Shown: positions 49,061 through 61,975, counted from the stretch's first letter. The stretch is 64,000 bases of DNA from Symbiodinium natans (GCA_905221605.1 CAJNDS010002501.1:113501-177500); one strand, 5' to 3'. The notes: a model not told the origin generated them from the letters alone. Numbers and translations are program-made.

Positions 49061-50960
49061 CTGGGTTTAGGGTTTAGGGTTTAAGGCTGTGGTTTAGGGT
49101 TTAGGGTTTAGGGTTTAGGGTTTAGGGTTTAGGGTTTAGGGTTTAGGGTTTAGGGTTTAGGGTTTGCAGTTCCCCACCCTGCAAAACCATCAGCCCTAGC
49201 ATGTCTCCCGTGGTTGTGAGGGGAGCGCGAGCGCCTGTCCAGACCTGATCCCTATATGCCTGTTCAGACCTGATCCCTATAACCTACTTGGAGGTTCATG
49301 GTACTTCTTAACAAATCAGAACTGTACGTATATAACCCACTTATCAGCCCCGTAAGTGCCCCAATATAGTCATAAGTACAGTTGTAAGTACATAATAAGT
49401 ACCAAGTACAGAAAAATGCGGCACCCAGACGCCCCAATTTTCTTGAACCCTCAACCATAAACGCTCCGAGACCGACAGCACTTAAGCCTCATGGTTGGTG
49501 GTCGCTTTAAGTAGGGTTTTTGTTTTGTAGGGGGTACTTATTATATAGGGTATCTAGGGGCCATATCAAGGTATAAGGGTAGCAGATAAAGAGGCCACCG
49601 GCCTTTCTAACTTAAGCCGCTTAAACCCCTCAACCGCGCAAACTCTGTCTCCCAAATCTCCCAATCCCCCTCCCTTTGTCCCGGCCTGGGGGCTCCCATC
49701 CATCACCCATCTCCGCGGCGCGTCCGACGGTAGCGGCCTTGTGCTATTTGGAACAGAGGGGTGTAGGGTTTAGGGCTTAGGGTTTTTTGGGTTTTGGGTT
49801 TAGGGTTAAAACGGTTTAGGGTTTAGAGTTTAGGGTTTAGGGTTTAGGGTTTAGAGTTTAGGGTTTGGGGTTTAGGGTTAAGGGTTCTGTTCTATGAGTT
49901 GAAAGTGCTCTTCAGGGTTCGCGAGGGCTTCAAGGTCCCAAGTGGAGCGGGAGGACTGAGAAGAGGTGGGGCTTCTGGAACTTAGGGTTTAGAGGGCTCC
50001 AAGCCTTAAACCCTCTTTAGGGTTTAAAGGGTTTAGGGCTTGGGGATTAATTAGGGATTAGGGTTTAGGGTTTAGGGCAAAAAGGATTAGTTAAGGGAAG
50101 AAGAGGTTGGGAGGTGAGTGGCCAAGACAGTAGCCAGGGCCGTAAAGAAGGGCCTATGGCGGAGATGTCGAGGGCTTCAGTCTTTATGAGTTTTTGTTGA
50201 GGGGTTTAGGGTTCAAGGTTTAGGCTTTGGGATATGGGCTTCAGGGATTGCAGGGCATTAGGGCTATACGGGGGGGGGGGGGGGGTTGCGGTTGACGACC
50301 CACCTGGCTCGCCTGGCATAAGCCCAAAAAAGATCCATGCAAGCCCTAAACCCTAAACCCCAAACCCCAAACCCTAAACCCTAAACCCTAAACCCTATAT
50401 AAGCCCTAAACCCCAAACCCTTGGATCTTCTGGAAGTGGGGGGGGGAGGCACCCGACTTGCTGGGCTTCAGGGTCTTGGATTCTTTTCGGGCATCTTGAG
50501 TTTCGGAAGTGCTTTTTGTTGTTTGGGGGGGGGGGGGGGGGGTTAGGGTTTAGGGTTTAGGCTTTAGGCTTTAGACTTTAGGGTTTAGGGACTATTTTGC
50601 ATCTTACTCTCTTTTGGAATCTAGCGTTTTAAGCCTATAGAGCTCTGCGCGCGCAAAGAAGAAGACTTGAGGCACTGAACCTAACATTGGAAGCTGACTA
50701 TGCAGCTGTCACCCGCGCACGACGTGGTTTAGCACGGTGTATGAAGGCTAAATACGATTCTATATGCTGCACACACCTACCCCTAAACCCTAAACCCTAA
50801 ACCCGAAACCCTAAACCCTAAACCCTAAACCGTAAGAAGCCTCCAAACAGCCATGGTGACCTGCTTCAGGCCCTTTCTTCGGGGCTCCCTCAATTCAATC
50901 GTCCATTCAAGGCCTTCATCATTGCTTCCGTGACGTCCAACTTCTCCTGACTCACCCAAA
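49061..50960. repeat. Telomeric arrays, family B copy, G-runs
   Basis: TTTAGGG lies at 49063-49165, 49800-49885 and 50540-50590; CCCTAAA at 50342-50395 and 50788-50832. A family B copy lies at 49283-49405. G-runs occur at 50271-50285 and 50525-50542. No gene seen. Confidence 0.75.
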
Positions 50961-50962
50961 GT

Positions 50963-51055
50963 GGCCATGTACCCTACATCAGGAATACTTGGGCCTGAAA
51001 GTACTTCTTATATAGGGGCTTTGGGGCCCTAAGTATCTAATATTATGGTACATGC
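50963..51055. repeat. Repeat family C, copy 2
   Basis: GGCCATGTACCCTACATCAG at the left, core GAATACTTGGGCCTGAAAGT, ends ATGGTACATG. The plus-strand frame 51045-51389 starts inside this repeat; no domain is visible in it. Confidence 0.65.
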
Positions 51056-52210
51056 ACCCTTAGGTCATAGCACGAGAAATGCCTATGAAACTGCGAAATC
51101 GGACCTGAATGTGCAACAACCCCCTCCCCATCCCGCCCAAAACACAACTAGACAAGCAGGTCCTGCCTCACGCATAGTGACAGGGAGGTCCCGCAAGATA
51201 TTGCGTTTTGGGGATCAGGCGGGGCTTTCGGGTGTAGGGTCTATAGGGTTTGGGAGTAAGCCACAGCATATGATTGCTTGCAGGGAAGTAATCCTGGACT
51301 ACTCTTTGCTTAAGAGCCCCCTCAAGAATGCACAACATGTTACTTACAAAGGCAACATAGGGATTGTTATCTTAGATCTTTGTATCTAGTGGTTAAGTAA
51401 CCTTAGATGAGATGTTGAACACCTGAAAACCATCAACCCTTGACCCTCAGCCATCCCCAAACCCAGCGGACTTGAAGATCTTATAGTTCAAACTGAAGAA
51501 CCCTCCCCCAAAAAATGACAATAGCTTTATTTCCCGTATAAGCAAGACTTTCTTGTGGTTAACCTTAATCCCCGCAAACCCTCAACCCTTGAACAACCAG
51601 GCCCTAGACCCTATAACCCCTATCGCCTCCGAATCTAAACCGCAAGCCCGGAAATCCGGGCAAGCCCTAAACCCTAAACCGCCTAAACCCTAAACCCTAA
51701 ACCCTAAACCCTAAACCCTAAACCCGAAACCCGAAACCCGAAACCCTAAACCCTCAACCCTAAACCCTACCCTCCCCCCCCCATGACAATGTACCCGGTC
51801 CCCTGGCTGCAGAAGCTTGTTGAGACTGTCGCGGGAAAGGCTCGCCTGCTCAGTGGGCAGAAGGTTTGAGGGGTTTAGGGTTCTAGGGTTTTTGGGTTTT
51901 TGGGTTTAAGGGTTCTGGGATTTTAGGGCTGAATTTCATGGTTTTAGAATATGCGGCTTTTAGCATTTCAGGGTTGTAGGGCTCTAGGGTTTTAGGGCTT
52001 TCGGGTCTTGCGCTTGGGGCAGGGTTGAGAATTGAACCCCCGCAACCCTAACCCACAATATACCCTCGTGCTAGTTTTGTGCCGTCAAGTCAATGAACCA
52101 TGAGCCCCCTACACTCTAAACCCGAAACCCTAAGCCCTGTACCCTATACCGCGTCGCCTACACCCTAAATCCAAAGTCACCTGTAAGAACCCAACTCGTC
52201 TCGAGGACTT
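51056..52210. other. Host spacer, partly unique
   Basis: 51056-51440 shares short stretches (CTACTMTTTGCTTAAGA, TTACTTACAAAGG) with 57705-57800, so it is a dispersed repeat rather than a gene. CCCTAAA and CCCGAAA units lie at 51664-51770. 51860-52010 is degenerate TTTAGGG. Confidence 0.6.
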
Positions 52211-52316
52211 GGTCGCCCAGTAACCATATTGTAGTAAGGGTACCCTTTTTAGGGTTGGTTACTTTATGAGGGAACCTTGAACTACCAAAAAAGAAAAAGG
52301 GTACCATTAGGCTACT
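52211..52316. repeat. MITE-like repeat family A, copy 4
   Basis: GGTCGCCCAGTAACCATATT at the left, GGGTACCATTAGGCTACTAA at the right; the core GGTTACTTTATGAGGGAACC matches the copy at 55556. Confidence 0.75.
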
Positions 52317-54240
52317 AAGACTCCTAAACGCTAAACCCGAAGCCCTAATGCCTGATACAGCGCTATCCACCTTGTGAGGAAACCTCGTGCCCATATGCCC
52401 TAAACCCTAAACCCTAAACCCTAAACCCTAAACCCTAAACCCTAAACCCTAATTGGCTGAATGTTTGTTGCTGTGCTCCGGGCGGAGTACTTGGCAGAGA
52501 CTCAGCGTGTGACACTTGTGATGATGGCTTCTCTTGGCCCTGTGGAGATTCTTGAGGCTTTGCTCGAATGCCCCTAAACCTTTAAACCCTAAACCCTAAA
52601 CCCGAAACCCTACACTCTAAACCCTACACCCGCTCCACAGGGGTTTTTGAAGCTGGGAGCGACGAACCCCAAAACCTGAGCTTCCTCCTGTCAAAGAACA
52701 AAACCCCGGTAGCCGTCGCGGCTGCTTGTTTTCTTGCTCTGAAGGTCGGGCCCCTAAACCCTAAACCCTAAACCCTACACACTAAACCCTAAACCCAAAA
52801 CCCCAATCCCTTGTGTTTTGTAGGGTTTAGGCTTTGGGGTATAGGGCTCGAAAAACTACGTCGTGCTTAAGGGTTTGTAGGGATTTGTAGGGTCTGTGGT
52901 TTAAACACCCTATCAATCCAAACTTGCCCTCAAACTCCACCTCTCAACCCTCAAAGCCCTACCAGCCCTACAAACACTCTAAGTTACAATTCAGGGTCTC
53001 GTGTTCATAGGACTTGGCTTATCGCGTCTGTAGGGTCTATAAACCGTAAACGCGAAACCCCAAACCATAAACCCTATAGGCCCTAAACCCTAAACCCTAA
53101 ACCCTAAACCCTAAACCCTAAACCCTAAACCCTACAGGCCCAAACTTGCCCTCAAACTCCACCTCGCCGGGGCTCCAAATCACGGTCTTGGACATGGTCA
53201 AATCCTCTCTAAGTACCGCAGAAACCTGGGAGAGAGAAGGGTTCAGGGTTCAGGGTTCAGGGCTTAGGGTTTAGGGTTTAGGATTTGGGGTTTAGGGTTT
53301 AGGCTTTAGGGTTCAGGGTCCAAGGTAATTAGAAGACATTGGGGGCATTAGGGTCTGGGCATTAAACAATTAGGCACCAGGGTTCTTTGGGGCACGTGGT
53401 TGGCAAGGATTTTAACAGGGCGGTTTAGGGTTTAGGGTTTAGGGTTTAGGGTTTAAGGTTTAGGGCTTAGGGTTTAGAGAACTGACCATCTAGGGCTTGG
53501 CGATTTTGCAGGTTAGGGGAAATGTTTCGGTTTCTGGGTTCTGGGCATCCCGAAGCTCTAAACCCTAAACCCTAAACCCCTAACCCTAAGCCCCAAACCC
53601 TAAACCCCCAAACCCTAAACCCTTGTTCACTAAACCCTAAACCCTAAACTCCAAACCCTTGTGTTTTGTAGGGTTTGGGGTTTAGGGTTTAGGGTTTAAG
53701 GTTTAGGGTTTAGGGTTTAGGGACTGACCTTGGTGTGGCGTTTCTGGTGCTTTGTACGTCAACGCGCCCATCCCACATTTCGCTGAGCCATCGTCAGCAC
53801 CCGAAAAGCTTTCACCCTAAACCCTAAACCCGAAACCCTAAACCCTAAACCCTTGACCCTAAACCCAAAACCCTAAACCCTACACCCTGCAGACGAACCC
53901 TGAACCCTGAAACCTGAACCCTGAACCCTGAACCCCTCCTACACGATCCCCATGCCATGCGCAAGTCCACCTACAGCGGCCTATGGGCACGAGGTTTCCT
54001 TATAAAGGGGCATATGCGATATTAGGGTTTAGAGTTTAGGGGCTTAGGGTGTAGGGGTTTAGGGGTTTAGGGTGTATGTAGGGTTTAGGTTATAAGGGGC
54101 ATATGCGATATTAGGGTTTAGAGTTTAGGGGTTTAGGGTTTAGGGTTTAAGGTTTAGGGTTTAGGGTTTAGAGTTTAGGGGTTTAGGGTTTAGGGTTTAG
54201 GGTGTATAGGGTCTAGGGGTTTAGGACGTTTTGGAACACC
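52317..54240. repeat. Telomeric arrays with small duplications
   Basis: CCCTAAA lies at 52398-52450, 53085-53135 and 53560-53650; TTTAGGG at 53235-53320, 53424-53475 and 53665-53725. AACTTGCCCTCAAACTCCAC occurs at 52920 and 53142. GGGGCATATGCGATATTAGG occurs at 54005 and 54098. No gene seen. Confidence 0.8.
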
Positions 54241-55555
54241 CCCCCCGCCCCCCCCCACCCCCCCCCCCCCAAGTTGCTGGACCCGTGAGCCCAAGCCGTG
54301 TATCATGTAACACAGGGTTTAGGGTTTAGGGCTAGGGTTTAGGGTTTAGGGTTTAGGGTTTAGGGCTCAGGGTAGTGTAGCACTCCTTGCTACTTTAAGG
54401 CCTGAACATTCCCCATTTCGGTACATGGACCGTCGGGGTTAAAGCCTGAACTAAAGCCACTGAACGTCCGGGAGCCCGGCGTCAAGGAGAGAAAGCTGCG
54501 CGCAGTGGGCTCTCTTGTCCGAAAGCCCGGGAGAAAGCCTATAGATCGCAAACCCTAAACCCTAAAACCCGAAATCCTCATTCCTAATACTACTTCCCCT
54601 GGGGCCAAATGGCGCGCGCGACCGTTCGGGGTCAAGTGTTGAGTCGCTGAACAGGCCGTTTGTGTGAGGTTAGCTGAAAACTGCTGGGCACCGGGTTCAG
54701 GCTTAGAGTGCGAGTGGCGTAGGTCTTGGGGGTTGAGAACCCTAAACCCTAAACCCTAAACCCTAAACCCTAAACCCAGATAACCCCCCCCCCCCCCCAC
54801 CCCCTACGAATAAATACTCCCCGTACAGCACAATAGCTTTGTGGAGGGATTCTCGCCCTTAGGGTTTAGGGTTTAGGGTTTAGGGTTTAGGGGAACTTAG
54901 GATTTGGAATCTGTTTGGGCTTGAAGGCGTGTGGCATACGGTCACATCTAGACCGACAATCGGGGAGCTATTTCCACCGGCGCAATAAATACCAAAAAAA
55001 GGTCGCCAATTTACAAAAATGCCAAAAAGAAACCCAACACCCGAAACTCTAAACCTAAAATTCCTAAACCCAGCAACCCTAAAAAAACCCTAAACCCATA
55101 ACACCCTTAACACCCTAACTTGCCCAAAAACCTGAAACCCTAACCTAAAACCCTAACGCCTAAACCCCTGAACCCCTAAAACTCTGAAGACCCTGAAACC
55201 CCAAAACTAAAACCCTAACCCCTACAACCCGAAAACCCTACTAAACCCCCTGAAGCCCTGTAAGCCAAAGCCCAACCGAAAGGCGTTGGTATGGCTGAAG
55301 GGCTTAGGTTTAGGGTTCAGGTTTTGGGTTTACGGTTTAAGGTCATTTACAGACTGGCTTAGCAGTAGGGAACGAGGGAATCAGGTAGTTTATGTCCCCT
55401 AACAAACGGCCCTTCTAGAAGAAGATGCCTAATGCCCTCTTTCCCTACTAAGAACCAGGAGGGTTTAGGCATTCGGGTGTAGGGCTTAGGCTCGAATTAT
55501 CACAAGCTTACCTCAATTCTGGACCGCGTTTGGTCCCCTGACTCAACCCAACCTG
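54241..55555. repeat. C-tracts and degenerate telomeric DNA
   Basis: C-rich tracts lie at 54239-54270 and 54785-54804. TTTAGGG lies at 54315-54365 and 54858-54890; CCCTAAA at 54740-54777; irregular CCCTAAA-like sequence at 55030-55260. A half copy of family C (GGTACATGGACC) lies near 54420. No gene seen. Confidence 0.75.
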
Positions 55556-55690
55556 GGTAGCCCAGAAACCATATTATAATAAAAGGGTTTAGGGTTTAGG
55601 GTTTAGGGTTTAGGGACCCTCTTTTGGGTTAGTTACTTTATAAGGGAACCCAGAACCCCCCCAACAAAGGGGTAAAGGGTACCCAAGCAA
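55556..55690. repeat. MITE-like repeat family A, copy 5, split by telomeric repeats
   Basis: Starts GGTAGCCCAGAAACCATATT. At 55585-55615 four TTTAGGG units interrupt the core exactly where other copies read AAGGG then ACCC. The core then resumes (GGTTACTTTATAAGGGAACC-like, here GTTAGTTACTTTATAAGGGA). The right end is eroded. Confidence 0.8.
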
Positions 55691-57400
55691 CCCTCTAAGC
55701 CGAGCCTGGAGCGCCAACAATTTCTAAACCCCAAACCCCCCCCCCCCCCCCAAAACCCCTAAACCCCCCAAACCCCCTAAACCCCCAAACCCCTTTAAAC
55801 ACCCCAAACGCCCTAAACACCCTAAACCCCCTAAAGTTCCCGAAGCCGAAACCCCCTAAACAAGAAGACTACCTTCAGCCCATCTGAAGCAAAAGCAGAG
55901 AAGGGCGCACGGGGCTTGAGAGTTTAGGGGCTTCGGGGTAAAGGGTTTGGGTGGGTTGAAGTCGGGTTGAGGCAAAGAACCGAGGTGTCCACCCTAGAGG
56001 CGGGGGCAGGGCCAGAAGTTTCGGTTTGGTGGGGTGTTGGGCTCACTGTCATGTGGGCATCCCTGATCCTGCAGGCGGCTTCGAGATCCCACGCAAGCCT
56101 CTAAACTTGAAACCCTGAACCCTAAACCCTAAACCCTAAACTTAAACCCTAAACCCGAAAGAGCCTAGAAGAGCTTGCAAAAATGAAACGCACCCCAAAC
56201 ACCCAAACCCTGAACCCGAAACCCCTAAACTCTAAGAACCCTGCCTAGATCCTCAACCCCAAACACTCTAAACCCTAAACCCTAAACGGCCCTAACTCTA
56301 AACCGAGCCTAGATCCTCGAGTAGCTGAGGACACCACCAGGTCTTGGTTCGAAGTGTAGAACTCAAAACGCTCGCCAGAGCGAACATCCTGCGCATGGCC
56401 ACGGGCACCCAATCTTCAATTGGCGTACCTTTTTGGGTCCTTACAACACGGGGATCCTGCTCTTTGGGGGTCGATATTGGGGGTCCCTTATTCTCGTAAA
56501 CGTTTTGACATCATAAGTCTATTTCGTATCCCCTCGAAACCCTATCATAGCCGCCCAGGACCCAACTTACGAACCCTACTTACTAAGTCAAAACGGCTTC
56601 CAAGTAAACCCCATTAATATTATGGCTCAGGCCTGGTCCGTAATTACGCTACCAGTACTTTGGAAGATGCACTTTGGGATGGGTTAAGGGTCCAGGCTTC
56701 ATGTTGGCTTTTTGTGTTTTTGGGGTTTTGGGTTTAGGGCCACTACTACTGGCTGGCCCAAAGCGTCCATGTACCTTATTAGTACGTACTTTATATAGGG
56801 AGTACTTTAAAAACTCTAATCCCCAAACCCTAAACCCTAAAGCTCATGTAATCCCTTTTCGGTACATGGACTTCGGGTGATCGCAGGATCCAACAAAAAG
56901 CCGGTGATCTGAAACCCTTTGTAGCAGCACCGTCTAAGTAGTGTTGCTAAGCACAAAACCCTAAACCCTAAACCCTAACCCTAAACCCTAAACCCTAAAC
57001 CCTAAGCCCTAAGCCCTAAACCCCAAACCCTAAGCCCTAAGCCTCTAAACCCTAAGCCCTAAGCCCTAAACCCTCAGCCCAGTCAAAACCCTAAGCCAGG
57101 CTGAAAATGGGGATTTCCCCAAATAGGGGTACCTCCTTTTTACCGCAAGTGGAATAGAACCACCTAAAGGTACCCCTAGACCCTAGACCCTAGACCCTAG
57201 ACCCTAGACCACAAACCCTAAACCCTAAACCCTAGCCCCCATGAGGGTCTTTGAGGGCTTCCAGGGGGAAACCCCAATAGGTTGCCCGAGCTCCTCGGCT
57301 GTAAGCTTCTGGGACCACTCATTGGACAACTCCCAAATCTTCTCGTACCTCTTCGAGACGTTCTGGTGCTCTACTGGTTCGTGGAGGGTTTAGGGTTTAG
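55691..57400. repeat. Host spacer, telomeric arrays and family C copy 3
   Basis: CCCCTAAA-like sequence with a C-run lies at 55725-55860, CCCTAAA at 56115-56155 and 56955-57080, and CCCTAGA at 57178-57210. Family C copy 3 at 56765-56871 has perfect 11-bp inverted ends GTCCATGTACC/GGTACATGGAC and contains a short CCCTAAA piece (56823-56839). Frames at 56420-56880 show no domain. Confidence 0.7.
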
Positions 57401-57850
57401 GGTTCGTGGAGGAGTGGACCCTTAAGCTGGATGTTGCGGAGACAACTGTGTGTGACGAGCGTGGAGACGAGCATCATGAGCATCAGCTGGGTCGTGTTCT
57501 GGCCACACGGCCTCCTGAGGCCCCAGATGCTTGCAGAACAAACTGCCCCAGTGATGGGGGCCGCTTGATGGGCGAGGACGCGAGCATCATGAGCATCAGC
57601 TGGATAGTGTTCTGGCCAGAACCCCCCACAAGCCCCCGACACTTCCAGAACAAACTGCCGACACAGGCTTGGAAAGACGAAGCCTGCGCCACACTGTAAA
57701 CTACTATTTGCTTAAGAACCCCCAAAAATGAAAGTAACACAAAAAACGTTTTCCCTATATTACCCTTATAAGGAAGAACTTTTTTCATCTTGTAGTAAAC
57801 GTAGCAAATCCAGCCCTGTAGGGTCCTCCAGACCAGCTCCAAGTGGTGGT
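57400..57850. repeat. 113-bp tandem duplication, no supported gene
   Basis: GAGCATCATGAGCATCAGCT begins at 57469 and at 57582 and is followed in both by GTGTTCTGGCCA and AGAACAAACTGCC. Both strands are open in this region (57406-57699 plus, 57483-57842 minus), so coding is not decided. 57705-57800 is a dispersed repeat shared with 51290-51360. Confidence 0.6.
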
Positions 57851-59240
57851 TTTAAGGTTTTTATAGGGCTTACGATGGGTCAGATGTTGAGGACTCAAAA
57901 GCTTTAGGGGGGTAGAGTCGCTTCGGGAATGGGTGGCCTCTTTTGGGGGGGACCTATCAGACAGATTCTAGTATTTTGGAGTTTCCTGTAAACCACCCTA
58001 AACCGCCTAAACCCTAAACCCTAAACCCGAAACTCTAAACCCTAAACCCTAAATCCTAAACCCTAAACCCTAAACCTAAACCTTAAACCCGCCCAGAGCA
58101 CTCCAAAGAAGACTCGTACTTGAAATAGGACACGGTCATGGGGTCCCAGCCTGGCAAAAGGGCGCATTGCATGGAGGGGCGGAGGGGGGTTCCAGGCATG
58201 TAGGGGCTTTTGGGAATAGGGCTTTTGGGGGTTGGGGTTTAGGGTCTAGGGTTTAGGATTAAGGGTTTAGGTTTTTTGGATCAAGGGTTCAGGGTTTAGG
58301 GTTTTGGATCCTAGGGTTTTAGGGTTCTGGGTTTCCTTCTCCTGAACATCCTACAGCTAGGGTTAGGGTTTAGGGTTCAGGGTTTAGAGTTTAGGGTTTA
58401 CGGTTTAGGGTTAGGGCTTAGGGAAAGAGAAAGAGAAACAGAAAGAGAACGAGACAGAGAAAGAACAGAAGACAGAGACAGAGAAAGAGAAGAGAGTGAG
58501 AAACGGAAAAAGAGATAGGGAAAACCACAGACTAGGGAGAGGGATGTTGAAAAGAAGCTACTGTTAAACACCCAGTGGGGCGTTTTTAGTTTTGGGGCCT
58601 TTAGGGCCGGCCTGTGCCCGCCAAGATACTGCCATCCAGGAAGAAAACGTAAGCCGAGCCTTCCACGGGGTTTAGGGGGTTTAGGGTTTAGGGTTTAGGG
58701 GGTTTAGGGTTTAGGGGATTTAGGATTTAGGGTTTAGGGTTTAGGGTTTAGGGTTTAGGGTTTAGGGTTCAGGGGTGTGGGTAGAGGGGTTCGGGTCAGG
58801 AGCTTCTTCCGGGGGAGGTTTTAAGGCTTGGGCTTGAGGTTCTCGGGTCGACACTCGGCCCTAAACCCTAAACCCTAAACCCTAAACCCTAAACCCTAAA
58901 CCCTAAACCCTAAACCCTAAACCCTAAACCCTAAACCCTAACCCCGAAACCCTAAACCCTAAACTGTAAGGGGCTTGGAGAAACCCTACCCTTCACCCGA
59001 AGCCATCAGTGAAGGAATTCGGGCTCCTCTGCAATGCCCTGAAAGCTATATTTTGGGGGTGGAGAGAAAGTGCCTGATTATCCTCACTCCCTACGAAGAA
59101 CCCGCATGTTTGGGATGTTTAGGATCTTATGGTTTAGGTTTTGGGGTTAGGGTTCCCTAAACCCTAAACCCTAAACCCTAAACCCTAAACCCTAAACCCT
59201 AAACCCTAAACCCTAAACCCTAAACCTTCTCGGTAACAGG
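57851..59240. repeat. Telomeric arrays and GA-rich microsatellite
   Basis: CCCTAAA lies at 57995-58085, 58860-58940 and 59156-59226; TTTAGGG at 58240-58420 (degenerate) and 58672-58768. 58424-58525 is a GA-rich (AAAGAGA) microsatellite. A head-to-head junction lies at 59151-59156. Confidence 0.8.
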
Positions 59241-60590
59241 GTTGGGCTGGGAGGCCCGAAGCCCAGCAACCTCAACCCACCCTAGCCCAGTTCTCGGCCG
59301 ACCCAAACCTGCCCTTTTTTAGGGTTTAGGTTTTAGGGTTTAGGGTTTAGGGCTTGGGGTTTCGAGGGGGGCTTTTGGTTGTAGGGTTGCAGGGTTTAGG
59401 GTTTAGCAGGGTGTGGGGTTGTAGGGTTTAATAAGCTTGAAAACCCGAGCACACGCAGTGAATGCCTAATGGGAGAATGCCCACACTCCTGAATATCCAA
59501 AGGCCCGCCTCTCCCTGAACCCTGAACCCTGAACCCTGAACCCTGAACCCTGAACCCTGAACCCTGAACCCTGAACCCTAAACCCTAAACCCTAAACCCT
59601 AAACCCTAAGCCCTAAACCGCAGGTCGTTCTGACCTTTCATGGGGGTCGGGGTGTAAGGGGCGAGGGCTTGTGGCGCCCCTTTTTTGGTACGGAGGTGTC
59701 CTTGGGCGGACGCCATCTTCCCGGTTCTAAGGGTTTAGCGTTTAAGGATTAGGGTTTAGGGTTTAGGGTTTAGGGTTTATGGTTTAGGGTTACTAGAAAA
59801 AGGGCAGTAAGTCCCCTACATAATGACTAAAAGGATGGTCTAAGGTACCAAAGGTGACCCTAAACTCTAAACCCGATACCCTAAACCCTAAACCCAATAA
59901 CCTAAACACAAGCCACAAAGCCAGATCAATGCCTCCTTCCGGGGTGACTTCCTGCGCGCTTTGCTTCGTGGTGCAGGGTTCTGGGTTTAGGGTTTAGGGT
60001 TTAGGGCAAAACCCTCCGAAAACCCTAAACCCTAAACCCAGGAACCCTGAAAAATTGTTACTGTTGTGGGCGCCCTCGAGATTGAGAGGGTAATGGGGAT
60101 TCTGGGACTTGTTAGGCATCTAGGTCGGTGCATTTAGGGTCTAGGGTTTAGGGAACCCTACATCCTAAACCTATTTTCCTGGACCCCCCAGAGCACTCTA
60201 ACCCTGTAACCCTGCAACCCTGCAACCTGCAACCCTAAACCCGAAACCCTAAACCCTAAACCCTAAACCCGAAACCCTAAACCCTGGGGGGACACTGGCT
60301 TTCTTTGGTAACAGCGCTGCCATCCCATGCTCTGCAGCACCGTGTTTCTTCAAGGCTAGGACACGGGCTCTAGGGTTTAGGGTTTAGGGTTTAGGGTTTA
60401 GGGTTTAGGGTTCAGGGTTCAGGGTTCAGGGTTTAGGGTTTAGGGTTTAGGGTTTAGGGTTTAGGGTTTAGGGTTTAGGGTTTAGGGTTTAGGGTTTAGG
60501 GTTTAGGGTTAAGGTTCAGGGTTTAAGGTTTAGGGTTTAGGGATAAGGAGGGCCCCTAGAAGGGACCCTGAATCTTATTCCCCGAAATGC
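59241..60590. repeat. Telomeric arrays
   Basis: TTTAGGG lies at 59320-59352, 59755-59790 and 60372-60545; CCCTAAA at 59575-59610 and 60240-60285. A homogeneous CCCTGAA block fills 59514-59578. A head-to-head junction lies at 60150-60156. No gene seen. Confidence 0.85.
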
Positions 60591-61738
60591 TCCGTATATA
60601 TACCTTAGATACTCCCTATATACCCCCTATATATATACATATATATATATATATATTTATTTATACATATGTATACCTTTGCGGGTCTTTGAGAGATTCG
60701 GATTTTGCGGCTTAGGCCCTAAACCCGAAACCCTAAACCCTAAACCCTAAGCCCTAAACCCGAAACCCTAAACCCTCCAAGCTTGCCCGCAATCCTGAAG
60801 GATGTCTTCGAAGCGATAGAGGTTGAGAGCAACCTCTGGCGGTATTTCGCCAACCTAACGATCCCTCATGAATGCCACACACGGGCCGACACTACGATAT
60901 GCTAACTCTAAACCCTGATCACTGTAGACCCCAACCCCAAGCCCTAGAGCCTTTCAACCTTAGAGCCAATCTCCGGTCAGCAAGCCCCGCCCCCCCCCCC
61001 CCCCCAACGCCCAACCCCCACCCCCCCTTTTGTCTGTGGTTCGTGGTTGGCTTAGGGTTTAGGGTTTTGGGCTTCCGCGCCCCCCCGTTTTGGTTCATGG
61101 TTTGTGGTTCATGGCAGGTGTAGGGTTTTGGTTTTTAGAGTTAAGGCTTCATTCTGCCCACCGCGCCTCATGGAGGGATTCTGGCTGGGGCTTGTGGTTT
61201 ACGTTCAGGGTTTAGGGCTACCTGTCTCTCCCCTTCTGGTTGTTGATAGGTTTAGAGGTAAGGGTCAGCGTGGTTTAGGGTAGGGGGGAGGGGCATACCA
61301 TAACTATCCCAAAAAGAAGCGCACGGGAAGTGCAAAGGTGGGATGCTCGGATTTCAGACGAACCTTCGAACTCAGGGCTTCCGGGCAAAAAATGTTTGCG
61401 AGGGAGCGGCAAGTTGAATCCAAAAACATAAGACCTATAAGTGCTGCATGCGATATTGCCGCATGGCCTCCGGTCAGAACCTATATCAATGTTATGCATT
61501 TTCTTGTTCCAATATACTCCACACACACTATGTCACCGCCAGCTCCCACGATCCGTCCAGCGGTTTAGGCACATAGTTTGGTGAAGGACCATCCAAGGGT
61601 TTGTTGCGGGTAAGAGTGCAGGGGATGCTTTGTCGCTTCTTCAAGAGGATCGCCTGATACTTAGTGTCCAAAACATTGTCTGTCTCATGGCCCCCTCTAA
61701 AGCGTCTTGTCTCTGGGGCTAATGATGATGGGGCTATA
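60591..61738. other. AT microsatellite and partly unique host spacer
   Basis: 60594-60680 is a TATATA-rich microsatellite. 60985-61003 is a C-run. 61290-61570 is unique-looking, with overlapping open frames on both strands (61338-61568 plus, 61275-61526 minus); the plus frame has IRPISAACDIAAWPPVRTYI but no recognised family, so I leave it uncalled. Confidence 0.55.
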
Positions 61739-61975
61739 GACCTAGACCCAGGAGTAGCCTAGGAATGAAAGGGTAACCTTTTTGGGGATTGTAAGGGGCC
61801 CCAAACGAAAAAAAAAAAAAAAAAGGAAAAAAAGGGCCTAGTCCGGGTCCTAGCCCTAAACCCTAAACCCTAAACCCTAAACCCTAAACCCTAAACCCTA
61901 AACCCTAAACCCTAAACCCTAAACCCTAAACCCAAAAGAAGGAAATAAGGGCCTACCTCCGGGCCCTAGAAACTA
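61739..61975. repeat. Repeat family A-related, copy 3, split by telomeric repeats
   Basis: Left end CTAGACCCAGGAGTAGCCTA; an A-run at 61808-61825; first right end CCGGGTCCTAG; then a CCCTAAA array (61855-61934); then a second, similar right end (AAGGAAATAAGGGCCTACCT, then GGGCCCTAG). The telomeric block sits between two copies of the element's end. Confidence 0.65.
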
